DNA of 8,906 bases, taken from contig JBOIEE010000320.1 in assembly GCA_050740975.1 (NCBI GenBank), positions 1 through 8,906 of the forward strand. The letters are read 5' to 3'. Position numbers and translations under genes: made by a program. Below are positions 1 to 6,047 of the stretch, in pieces (within the stretch, counting starts at the first letter, position 1; every line of letters begins with the position of its first letter). The DNA is from JBOHHR01 sp050740975. GTDB lineage: Bacteria > Pseudomonadota > Gammaproteobacteria > JBOHHR01. The notes under the pieces are model-generated. The model saw only the letters and a program-made list of their open reading frames with translations, was not told the DNA's origin and did no database searches.

Positions 1-1
1 A

Positions 2-181
2 ACGCTCGAGAAGCGACCCCCCTTGTGGGAGTTCACACGCCTCGACACCCTACGGCGTCGCCTTATCCAGCGCGCGGGTCGTTTGATCCGACCGCACGGA
101 CAGCTCACGCTCAGTATGGCTGTAAACCCAACCGTTCGCGACGAGTTGTTGCATTATCTAGAGGCTCTGAAAGCCGCCTGA
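2..181 (+). CDS. IS1380-like transposase, C-terminal end only (cut by window edge)
   Basis: An open frame enters from the left edge and stops at TGA 179-181, giving 59 visible residues with no start in the window. The visible part reads as the tail of a DDE transposase: a basic stretch (LRRRLIQRAGRLIRPHGQ) followed by a short beta-like segment LTLSM and a final helix ending ELLHYLEALKAA. This pattern (hydrophobic-aromatic, basic helix, RLIRP-G-LTL, terminal amphipathic helix) is what I recall from the C-terminus of IS1380-family (DDE group 1) transposases, where the protein ends close to the right end of the element. The family call rests on pattern memory, not an alignment. Whether the upstream part is intact cannot be seen. 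It would catalyse cut-and-paste movement of its own element. Confidence 0.65.
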   Translation, partial: TLEKRPPLWEFTRLDTLRRRLIQRAGRLIRPHGQLTLSMAVNPTVRDELLHYLEALKAA

Positions 182-200
182 GATCGCCGATCAACTGAAA

Positions 201-217
201 TTTATGCAACGATAGGG
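201..217. mobile_element. candidate right terminus of the IS1380-like element
   Basis: The stretch tttatgcaacgataggg lies 20-36 bases after the transposase stop and is followed by TTAA. An element end starting CCCTATCGTTGCATAAA when read inwards would fit the usual close spacing between stop codon and terminal inverted repeat. The matching left repeat would lie outside the window, so this is an inference from position and the CCC start only. TTAA could be part of a target duplication, but that cannot be tested here. Confidence 0.25.
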
Positions 218-235
218 TTAAATAACACCTCTAGC

Positions 236-248
236 GCAGATAATCTGC
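236..248. repeat. 13-base inverted repeat GCAGAT-A-ATCTGC
   Basis: A perfect six-base dyad around a single A sits in the non-coding stretch between the transposase stop (181) and the end of the small membrane protein gene (305). As RNA it could only form a five-pair stem with a three-base loop, and no T-run follows on either strand, so it is a poor terminator. It could be a protein-binding site or chance. The rest of 182-304 is moderately AT-rich and I see no gene in it. Confidence 0.25.
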
Positions 249-304
249 AACCAGGCGGGCTGTGTTAGCGATATTTTTGAATCCTTTCCTGCCGCGTTGA
301 CACT

Positions 305-565
305 CTATTGCGGTGCCGTTGTTGCGGGCGAGCTTGGTGGGGGCGGCACCTGCGGATCGGTGGGGATCACAAAAAGCAGGAAACCCAAGACCACCAGCAC
401 GACGCTGATGGCTTTTCCCAGCCGCTCCTGTTTTTCAGAAAGCTCAACCTCTTTATTTATCCCCGATATGAGCACCAGCATCAGTACAGTTAAACCTAGA
501 GTAATCAACAACACCGGCATATGGGTGCTTTGCATTGCGGCGATCGCTTCCATCAGGAGCTGCAT
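305..565 (-). CDS. small two-helix membrane protein, unknown function
   Basis: This is an 86-residue protein I do not recognise. Two hydrophobic segments are visible, at about residues 17-34 and 51-68, joined by a charged loop (NKEVELSEKQERLGK) and followed by a proline-rich tail with PPPP at about 74-77. That layout suggests a small inner-membrane hairpin protein with a flexible tail. The start is uncertain: ATG at 563-565 gives 86 residues and a second ATG at 551-553 gives 82, and neither has a strong Shine-Dalgarno. The opposite strand is also open here (297-599), but its product is rich in Ser, Arg and Cys and has no coherent membrane or domain pattern, so I prefer this strand. It is divergent from the hydrolase gene at 642. 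Existence as a real gene is likely but not certain. Confidence 0.5.
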   Translation of the reverse strand: MQLLMEAIAAMQSTHMPVLLITLGLTVLMLVLISGINKEVELSEKQERLGKAISVVLVVLGFLLFVIPTDPQVPPPPSSPATTAPQ

Positions 566-641
566 GAGGGTCTATGCTTCATTGGAGCAAAAACTTTAAC
601 CTCTCTATTCTAGATCTCTAAGATCATTCTGGCGATACCGC

Positions 642-1541
642 ATGCTTCGCTTAGTTTTCCAGATCCTGTTGCTTGCGTCGCTGGTGGGTGGGGTGGCAAG
701 TGCCGACCAAAACCCTCCAGGCCGACTGTTGGATGTGGGCGGCTTCAAACTTCACCTGGACTGCGTCGGGTTGGGATCCCCGACCGTGGTTCTCGACGCG
801 GGCTTGGGGGGATCGGCGAATGACTGGTCCAAGGTTAAACAGTTGGTGTGGCAAACTACCCGCGCCTGCACTTACGATAGGGCCGGCTACGGGTGGAGTG
901 ACCCCGGACCTGCTCCTCGTACTAGCGGCCGCCTCGCATCGGAACTGCGGACTCTCCTCGCCCGTGCCAAAGTGCCGCCACCGTATCTCGTCGTAGGCCA
1001 TTCGTTTGGGGGGTATAACGCGCGCCTGTTTTCCAGCTTTTATCCGAACGATACGGCCGGCCTGGTGCTGGTCGATTCTCGCCATGAAGCCCAAGTACCG
1101 AATCTTTTTCAGCACCAGATTATACGCATGATCGACCCGCACGGCTTGTTGCAACAACTATGGGCGCCCGAGCTGGCCAGCGTGCTTTCCTACACGGATC
1201 TGGGAGTGATCGCGCCACTCCTGGGACTCAAAGCAAAAACCTTGCATGCGATTTTGGGCGAGCTGGCTGCTTTCAAAGATAGCGGTGATGAGCTGTCTGC
1301 ATCCCCCATCAACCCAGACTTGCCGTTGGTGGTGATCATGCACGGGCTACCCGTTCTGGCGCCTGGACTGGGTGACCAGATGGAGCGGGAGTGGTTGCAG
1401 TTACTTCGCGACTTGGCTCAGCGCCAACGCCACGGCCGCTTTGTGATCGCAGAAAAAAGCGCCCACCTCGTGCTGCTCGAACAACCGGAATTAGTCGCGG
1501 AAGAGATCCGCACTATGGTACATAGCCTACTCCGGCAATAG
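642..1541 (+). CDS. secreted alpha/beta hydrolase
   Basis: A 299-residue serine hydrolase of the alpha/beta hydrolase fold. Residues 1-21 look like a Sec signal peptide (Arg3, hydrophobic run 4-16, cleavage likely after VASA at 21), so the enzyme probably works in the periplasm or outside. The core shows an oxyanion-loop region LDAGLGGSANDW at 51-62, the strand YDRAGYGWSD at 78-87, the nucleophile elbow GHSFGG with Ser121, strand LVLVDSRHEAQ at 141-151 and the catalytic His275 in SAHLVLLEQPELV. The acid is Asp145 or Asp245; I cannot decide which. The substrate is not readable from sequence; esterase or lipase-like activity on a small ester is the general expectation. The Shine-Dalgarno is weak. 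A poor sigma70-like pair (TTGGAG 582-587, TATTCT 606-611, 18-base spacer) precedes the gene. It converges on mlaB with a 32-base gap holding no clear terminator. Confidence 0.88.
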   Translation: MLRLVFQILLLASLVGGVASADQNPPGRLLDVGGFKLHLDCVGLGSPTVVLDAGLGGSANDWSKVKQLVWQTTRACTYDRAGYGWSDPGPAPRTSGRLASELRTLLARAKVPPPYLVVGHSFGGYNARLFSSFYPNDTAGLVLVDSRHEAQVPNLFQHQIIRMIDPHGLLQQLWAPELASVLSYTDLGVIAPLLGLKAKTLHAILGELAAFKDSGDELSASPINPDLPLVVIMHGLPVLAPGLGDQMEREWLQLLRDLAQRQRHGRFVIAEKSAHLVLLEQPELVAEEIRTMVHSLLRQ

Positions 1542-1573
1542 CATCCACAAACCGTAGCTTAGCCCTGGAAAAT

Positions 1574-1888
1574 TCATTCACCGCCCGGCCCAAAGGCTTC
1601 CTCGGGAAGGAGTTCATCTAATCCGTAAACCGCAGCGACAGTTCTCATGCGCCTCGGTATATTCTTGTAGTTAAGCCTAACACCAGCGCGCCGAGCGCGG
1701 CGCTGAAGCTCAACCAAAAATGCGAGCCCCGCGCTGTCAAATCGTTCCACACCCGAAAGATCCAGCACCTTACCGGGCCCCGACTGAAACATTGTATCTA
1801 CATCCTGAAATCCGCCATCGATGCTGTAGTTGTCTAAAGACCCCGTTACCGCCCATATTCGGTCATCGACAGGTGCGATCCTCGCCAT
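1574..1888 (-). CDS. mlaB: MlaB, STAS-domain subunit of the Mla phospholipid ABC transporter
   Basis: MlaB is the cytoplasmic STAS protein that binds the ATPase MlaF and supports assembly and activity of the MlaFEDB complex. The product is 104 residues from ATG (105 from GTG 1889-1891) and fits a single STAS domain. The diagnostic segment VLDLSGVERFDSAGLAFLVE is at 42-61 in the longer numbering, with Ser53 in the conserved D-S/T-A-G-L turn that contacts MlaF. Start choice: the sequence GTGATG gives either a GTG start overlapping the mlaC stop by four bases, or an ATG whose first base is the last base of that stop. Both imply translational coupling to mlaC; there is no good separate Shine-Dalgarno. 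It is the last gene of mlaFEDCB, and no clear terminator follows before the converging hydrolase gene. Confidence 0.9.
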   Translation of the reverse strand: MARIAPVDDRIWAVTGSLDNYSIDGGFQDVDTMFQSGPGKVLDLSGVERFDSAGLAFLVELQRRARRAGVRLNYKNIPRRMRTVAAVYGLDELLPEEAFGPGGE

Positions 1889-2508
1889 CACTTCTTTTGG
1901 GTTTGAATCGCCAGTGTATCTTTCTGTGCTAACTGATTGATCAGGCCATCGAGTCCTAGCCTCTGAATATCAGCCGCAAAGCTCGACCGATAGGTGGACA
2001 ATAAGCTTATCCCGTCTACGGAGATGTCGTAGACCTTCCACCGGTTGTCTCGTGCGTGCAAACGGTAATGCACTGGCAGCGGCGCTCCCCCCCCGGGCGC
2101 TGCGATCTCTGTGCGCACCGTTATCCGCTCTGCATTGGGATCCGCGTTTAGAGGCAAATAGCGGATTTCCTCGTCTACGTACTCTAACAGCACCGTCGCG
2201 TAGGTACGAACCATTAGCTTCTTAAACTCGTCGGTGAAGCGTTGCCGTTGCTGCGCATTCGCCGTAGGCCAGTGCTTGCCTAACACCCAGCGTGCGATGC
2301 GTCCAAAATCGAAATGGGGCACGACGAGCTCGTTCACCAGACCGTACAGCCGCGAACGATCGGTTCGTAACGCCTCCCGCTCGGTACGGACTCGTTCAAT
2401 AACCTTATCTGCCGTCGACTGCACCAATGCTTTCGCCTCTTCCGGCGGCGCTAAAGCGGCACACGGCACGGCGAAAAGCAAGCCTATTGCCAAGAGAAAG
2501 CCCTTCAT
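1888..2508 (-). CDS. mlaC: MlaC, periplasmic phospholipid-binding carrier
   Basis: MlaC is the soluble carrier (Tol_Tol_Ttg2 family) that shuttles phospholipid between the outer-membrane MlaA complex and MlaD at the inner membrane. At 206 residues it matches the family (about 211 in E. coli). Residues 1-20 form a signal peptide with Lys2, a hydrophobic core and a likely cleavage after AALA. The mature protein shows the family pattern: an acidic and basic N-terminal helix, VPHFDFGRIARWVLGKHWP at about 63-81, the FTDEFKKLMVRTYATVL helix at about 91-107 and the ending strands RLHARDNRWKVYDISVDGIS with the conserved W-K-V-Y-D-I. The ATG at 2506-2508 has GGA six bases upstream and GGAGG about 13 bases upstream. 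A 79-base gap separates it from mlaD, the loosest join inside the operon, and its stop overlaps the start of mlaB. Confidence 0.93.
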   Translation of the reverse strand: MKGFLLAIGLLFAVPCAALAPPEEAKALVQSTADKVIERVRTEREALRTDRSRLYGLVNELVVPHFDFGRIARWVLGKHWPTANAQQRQRFTDEFKKLMVRTYATVLLEYVDEEIRYLPLNADPNAERITVRTEIAAPGGGAPLPVHYRLHARDNRWKVYDISVDGISLLSTYRSSFAADIQRLGLDGLINQLAQKDTLAIQTQKK

Positions 2509-2587
2509 AAACTGTCCAATGCCTCCAACAGGGTAAATGTCATCTCGGATGGATGCCTTAAAGGACCGCTGCGCAAGGAAGCCCTTT

Positions 2588-3064
2588 CTACTGCTCGTCT
2601 CCCGAGGCCTTGTTGTATAAAAACTGGCCTAACACGCGCTCTAAAACCACTGCCGATTGAGTAAGTGTAATCTCATCACCCTCCTTTAGAAAGGTTTCCT
2701 CCCCGCCCGGCTCCAGCGATACGTATTGCTCGCCCAATAATCCCGCGGTGTATATATTCGCGCTGGTGTCCTCAGGTAAGTTTTTGTATTTCTTTTCGAT
2801 CGTTAGGATCGCGACCGCCTCATAGGTGCTGGGATCCAAACCGATCGCGGACACCCGACCGATTACCACACCGCCCATTTTCACAGGAGCCCGTATTTTC
2901 AGCCCCCCGATATTCTCGAATTTAGCACGCACCCGATAACCTGCATCGCCTAAGAGGCTCAGCTCACTCAGATTGCTTACGCGTAAGGCCAAGACCAGTA
3001 GAGCCGATAGCCCGACTAAAATGAACAATCCCACCAAGGTCTCAACGGTCTTCGAGTGATACAT
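2588..3064 (-). CDS. mlaD: MlaD, inner-membrane-anchored MCE protein
   Basis: MlaD forms the hexameric MCE ring on the periplasmic face of the MlaFEDB transporter and passes phospholipid between MlaE and MlaC. With ATG at 3062-3064 the protein is 158 residues; this start has a strong Shine-Dalgarno (AGAGAGG, five bases before it). The same frame stays open for 50 more codons upstream, but that part runs back over the end of mlaE and is not MlaD-like. Residues 9-28 are a single membrane anchor. The MCE domain covers about 43-121, with the conserved VKMGGVVIGRV at 61-71 and the pore-loop region YTAGLLGEQYVSLEPGG at 105-121. The C-terminal helix LERVLGQFLY at 141-150 would line the central channel. 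It starts 11 bases after the mlaE stop. Confidence 0.93.
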   Translation of the reverse strand: MYHSKTVETLVGLFILVGLSALLVLALRVSNLSELSLLGDAGYRVRAKFENIGGLKIRAPVKMGGVVIGRVSAIGLDPSTYEAVAILTIEKKYKNLPEDTSANIYTAGLLGEQYVSLEPGGEETFLKEGDEITLTQSAVVLERVLGQFLYNKASGDEQ

Positions 3065-3075
3065 AATTACCTCTC

Positions 3076-3852
3076 TTAGTCGAACATGAGTGCGGTTAGG
3101 ACAAAATCCAGTCCTAATATTGCGAGACTCGAGTTCACAACGGTTCGGGTTGTTGCCCGGCTCACCCCTTCGGAGGTGGGTAGGGCGTCGTAGCCCTCGA
3201 ACACTGCGATCCACGTGACCACAAAACCGAATACCAGGCTTTTGATGACTCCATTTAGGATGTCGTCATTGAAATCTACCGCCTCCTGCATCTGTGCCCA
3301 GAAGGCGCCTTCGTCCACGCCTAACATGCCAACACCGACGAAATATCCGCCATAAACGCCGACAGCGCTGAATATCGCGGCCAACAGAGGCATGGCTAGG
3401 AAACCCGCCAGCAGCCGTGGCGCGATGATCCGGTGTAGAGGATCGACGGCCATCATTTCCATGGCGGATAGCTGCTGGGTGCTTTTCATCAGACCGATCT
3501 CCGCCGTCAAGGCAGAGCCTGCGCGCCCGGCAAACAGCAAGGCAGAGACCACCGGTCCCAACTCCCGTACTAGAGACAAAGCCACCAAGATCCCCAAGGA
3601 CTCCTCCGCCCCAAAATCGACCAGGGTGTTGTACCCCTGTAGCCCCAACACCATGCCGACAAATGTCCCCGACACTACGATGATGACCAGCGACAGCACA
3701 TAGACCGAAAAAAGCTGGGCTGACAACAAGCGCCAGCGCAGGAATACTCTTGGTAAGCCAACCAAAGTGTAGGCCAGGAATAGATGTCCGCGGCCCAGGC
3801 GTTCAAACACACCCAATCCGGCACGCCCGAGAAGACGCAGGCTCCCCACCAC
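3076..3852 (-). CDS. mlaE: MlaE, permease subunit of the Mla ABC transporter
   Basis: MlaE is the membrane permease that forms the lipid path between MlaF and MlaD. I place the start at GTG 3850-3852, giving 258 residues against 260 in E. coli. This GTG shares its G with the mlaF stop (TAGTG), and GGTGGG lies a few bases upstream, so initiation is probably coupled to mlaF termination; a second GTG follows directly at 3847-3849. The frame is open back to 3951, but that extension would lie wholly inside mlaF. Residues 6-16 carry the LRLLGRAGLGV amphipathic helix. The family signature ELGPVVSALLFAGRAGSALT lies at 97-116, and the coupling segment SAMEMMAVDPLHR at 129-141 should touch MlaF. Several membrane helices follow, ending with the conserved TTRTVV and LGLDFVLTALMF. 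Confidence 0.93.
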   Translation of the reverse strand: MVGSLRLLGRAGLGVFERLGRGHLFLAYTLVGLPRVFLRWRLLSAQLFSVYVLSLVIIVVSGTFVGMVLGLQGYNTLVDFGAEESLGILVALSLVRELGPVVSALLFAGRAGSALTAEIGLMKSTQQLSAMEMMAVDPLHRIIAPRLLAGFLAMPLLAAIFSAVGVYGGYFVGVGMLGVDEGAFWAQMQEAVDFNDDILNGVIKSLVFGFVVTWIAVFEGYDALPTSEGVSRATTRTVVNSSLAILGLDFVLTALMFD

Positions 3853-4673
3853 TATTTCCCACCGTCCAGCAGGTCGTGCTTTACGGAGGGCGCTTCGTAA
3901 TGAAACTGAACGGGACCATCCGGTAAGGCGTTCATGAACTGTTGTACCCACTCCGATCCTGTCTGGCGGATCTCTTCCGGTGTGCCTTCGCCCACTACCT
4001 TCTTGTTCGACAGAACGTAGATGTAATCAGCGATGGAGCCCGTTTCTGGGACATCATGCGATACTACGATGCTGGTGAGGCCCAAGGCATCGTTCATCTG
4101 CTTGATTAGCCTTACTAATACGCCCATGGAAATCGGATCCTGGCCGGCAAACGGCTCGTCGTACATGACGATTGCCGGATCCAAAGCGATCGCGCGTGCC
4201 AGCGCAACCCGTCGCGCCATGCCGCCCGATAGTTGAGCGGGCATGAGATCGCGCGCGCCGCGCAGCCCTACCGCCTCAAGTTTCATTAGCACCAGGTTTC
4301 GGATAATCGGTTCGGGCAGGCGAGTGTGCTCCCTGATAGGAAAGGCAACGTTATCGAACACAGAAAGATCGGTTAACAGAGCGCCGTGCTGGAACAGCCT
4401 TCCGATGCGCTTGCGCAGGGCGAAAAGCCTTCGCCGAGACAAGCCGGGGATTTCCTCACCGTCGACGATCACCGTGCCGTCATGCGGCCTAAGCTGTCCC
4501 CCGATCAGCTCTAACAAGGTGGTCTTGCCACACCCGCTGGGCCCCATTATGGCCGTTATTTTCCCTCGCGGGATGTTTAGACTAACACCTTCGAGGATCA
4601 CCCGTTCACCGCGCTTGAAACTCAAATCCTTGACGACCACTAAGGGGTCTGAGTTGTTGGTATTGCTATTCAA
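3852..4673 (-). CDS. mlaF: MlaF, ATPase subunit of the Mla ABC transporter
   Basis: MlaF is the cytoplasmic ATPase that powers phospholipid transport by MlaFEDB. All ABC motifs are intact in the 273 residues: Walker A GPSGCGKTT at 44-52, Q-loop Gln95, signature LSGGMARR at 148-155, Walker B IVMYDEP at 168-174 and H-loop His206 in VVSHD. The C-terminal extension after about residue 245 matches the MlaF tail that reaches across the dimer in known structures. The start is a TTG at 4671-4673, supported by AGGA five bases upstream; no ATG or GTG lies in a better place. The rare start may limit expression at the head of the operon. It is the first gene of mlaFEDCB, and a 171-base gap separates it from purT. 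Confidence 0.93.
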   Translation of the reverse strand: MNSNTNNSDPLVVVKDLSFKRGERVILEGVSLNIPRGKITAIMGPSGCGKTTLLELIGGQLRPHDGTVIVDGEEIPGLSRRRLFALRKRIGRLFQHGALLTDLSVFDNVAFPIREHTRLPEPIIRNLVLMKLEAVGLRGARDLMPAQLSGGMARRVALARAIALDPAIVMYDEPFAGQDPISMGVLVRLIKQMNDALGLTSIVVSHDVPETGSIADYIYVLSNKKVVGEGTPEEIRQTGSEWVQQFMNALPDGPVQFHYEAPSVKHDLLDGGK

Positions 4674-4753
4674 ACTTATCCTGGATACTCAACGGGCGGC
4701 CCGGAGGGCAGTCGTAAAAGCCGGAAGCACCGATGATGACCCCCCCGAACCCA

Positions 4754-4782
4754 ATTCTCTTCGACCCTATGGGCAAGGTCAA
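4754..4782 (-). promoter_or_regulatory. candidate sigma70 promoter for mlaFEDCB
   Basis: Read on the minus strand there is TTGACC (4777-4782, five of six to the consensus -35), a 17-base spacer and GAGAAT (4754-4759, four of six to the -10). Transcription would begin near 4747, about 75 bases before the mlaF TTG start. It is the best pair I find in the only sizeable gap of the minus-strand gene run, which fits mla being a separate unit. The -10 lacks its first T, so strength is doubtful. Confidence 0.35.
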
Positions 4783-4793
4783 CCGACCCTGCC
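4772..4793 (-). other. intergenic hairpin downstream of purT
   Basis: On the minus-strand RNA, GGCAGGGUC pairs with GACCUUGCC across a GGUU loop, giving nine pairs with one G-U. On the plus strand the same position would be an A-C mismatch, so the structure is complete only in the direction of transcription. It begins 51 bases after the purT stop and overlaps the -35 of the candidate mla promoter. No U-run follows, so it is not a standard intrinsic terminator. It could stabilise the purT mRNA end, assist factor-dependent termination or be chance. Confidence 0.4.
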
Positions 4794-4844
4794 AGCCTTC
4801 CAACACCGAGAATTAGTAGAACGCAACGTGTGCGAAGAGGTGCC

Positions 4845-6026
4845 CTAAAGCGCGATCCTCACTCCGGCGGCCGACCGTCTGGCGTTATCCCGTGCCTGCT
4901 CTACGCTTTCCGCTAAGGCCAGCGCCACACCGAGCCGCCTGTGCCCGTCCACTTCCGGCTTGCCAAACAATCGGAGCGCCGTGTCGGGTTGGGCCAGTGC
5001 CTTCTCCAAGCGCTGATAACGAACGTTTTTTGATTGTCCCTCTCCCATAATGACACAGGAAGCGGCGGGGCCCCGCTGCCGGATCGCCGGGATGGGTAAC
5101 CCCAGGATCGCTCTCACGTGCAAGGCAAATTCCGACAGATCCTGCGATACTAAGGTAACCATGCCCGTGTCGTGAGGCCGCGGGGAGACCTCGCTGAAGA
5201 TCACGTCTTCCCCTTGCACGAATAGCTCAACGCCAAATAGACCATAGCCGCCTAAGGCTTTTGTCACTTGAGCGGCTAGAAACCGTGCCCGCTCTAAGGC
5301 ACTGGCGCTCATCGCGTGCGGTTGCCAGGATTCACGGTAGTCGCCGTCCACTTGCAAATGGCCTATCGGCTCGCAAAACGAGGTGCCATCGCGGTGACGT
5401 ACAGTCAATAAAGTGATCTCGTAGTCAAAGTCGATAAATCCCTCGACGATGATGCGCCCGCCACCAGCGCGCCCCCCAGACTGCGAATAAACCCAAGCAG
5501 ACGGGATATCATCGTGCTTGCGAACCAGGCTTTGTCCCTTTCCGGAGGAGCTCATGACGGGCTTCACCACACAGGGGAAGCCTAAATCTTGGGCCGCTAG
5601 GCGCAGTTCGACCTCGCTGTCCGCAAAACGGTAAGAGGAAGTCGGTAACCCTAGCTCCTCTGCCACCAAGCGCCGGATCCCCTCGCGGTTCATGGTGAGC
5701 CGGGTGGCCTTGGCCGACGGGATAACCGTAAAGCCTTGACCTTCCACCTCCACCAACACCTCAGTTGCCAAGGCCTCGATCTCAGGCACGATGAGCTGTG
5801 GCTGCTCACTCAGGATGAGGCTCTTAAGCAGATCCGGGTTCAACATGTTGATGACATGGCTGCGGTGCGCCACCTGCATGGCCGGGGCATTCGCGTAGCG
5901 GTCCACCGCGATCACTTCAACACCTAGCCGCTGGGCCTCTATGGCCACTTCTTTCCCCAACTCCCCCGATCCGAGCAACATCAATCGCAATGCGCTGCTG
6001 GTCAAAGGGGTGCCGATTGTAACCAT
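4845..6026 (-). CDS. purT: PurT, formate-dependent phosphoribosylglycinamide formyltransferase
   Basis: PurT converts GAR, formate and ATP to FGAR in the third step of purine synthesis, an alternative to folate-dependent PurN. The 393 residues match the E. coli enzyme (392) almost collinearly, from memory. The ATP-grasp fold is visible in order: N-terminal LGSGELGKEVAIE at 18-30, VDRYANAPAMQVAHRSHVIN at 41-60, TMNREGIRRL at 111-120, the ATP-binding VVKPVMSSSGKGQS at 153-166, the metal ligands Glu267 and Glu279, and the phosphate-binding SPRPHDTGMVTL at 281-292. The C-terminal LRLFGKPEVDGHRRLGVALA at 351-370 is also conserved. ATG 6024-6026 has AGAGGA a few bases upstream. It follows pdxB by 21 bases, so the two are probably co-transcribed although their pathways differ. 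Confidence 0.96.
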   Translation of the reverse strand: MVTIGTPLTSSALRLMLLGSGELGKEVAIEAQRLGVEVIAVDRYANAPAMQVAHRSHVINMLNPDLLKSLILSEQPQLIVPEIEALATEVLVEVEGQGFTVIPSAKATRLTMNREGIRRLVAEELGLPTSSYRFADSEVELRLAAQDLGFPCVVKPVMSSSGKGQSLVRKHDDIPSAWVYSQSGGRAGGGRIIVEGFIDFDYEITLLTVRHRDGTSFCEPIGHLQVDGDYRESWQPHAMSASALERARFLAAQVTKALGGYGLFGVELFVQGEDVIFSEVSPRPHDTGMVTLVSQDLSEFALHVRAILGLPIPAIRQRGPAASCVIMGEGQSKNVRYQRLEKALAQPDTALRLFGKPEVDGHRRLGVALALAESVEQARDNARRSAAGVRIAL

Positions 6027-6047
6027 GCGATCCTCTACCCGCCTTAC

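Noticed and set aside
582..611. Promoter TTGGAG / TATTCT before the hydrolase
   Set aside because: Only three of six and four of six consensus bases with an 18-base spacer; too weak to list as a separate feature.
651..1157. Minus-strand open frame of 168 codons opposite the alpha/beta hydrolase
   Set aside because: The plus strand carries a signal peptide, GHSFGG and the catalytic His; the antisense product has no recognisable features.
1597..1609. CTTCC-TCG-GGAAG hairpin near the end of mlaB, considered as a terminator
   Set aside because: It has only five pairs, lies inside the mlaB coding sequence and has no T-run on either side.
4243..4848. Plus-strand open frame of 201 codons opposite mlaF and the purT-mlaF gap
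   Set aside because: It is mostly the antisense of a clear MlaF ATPase, is rich in Arg, Ser and Pro, and shows no domain pattern. Long antisense frames are expected in GC-rich DNA.
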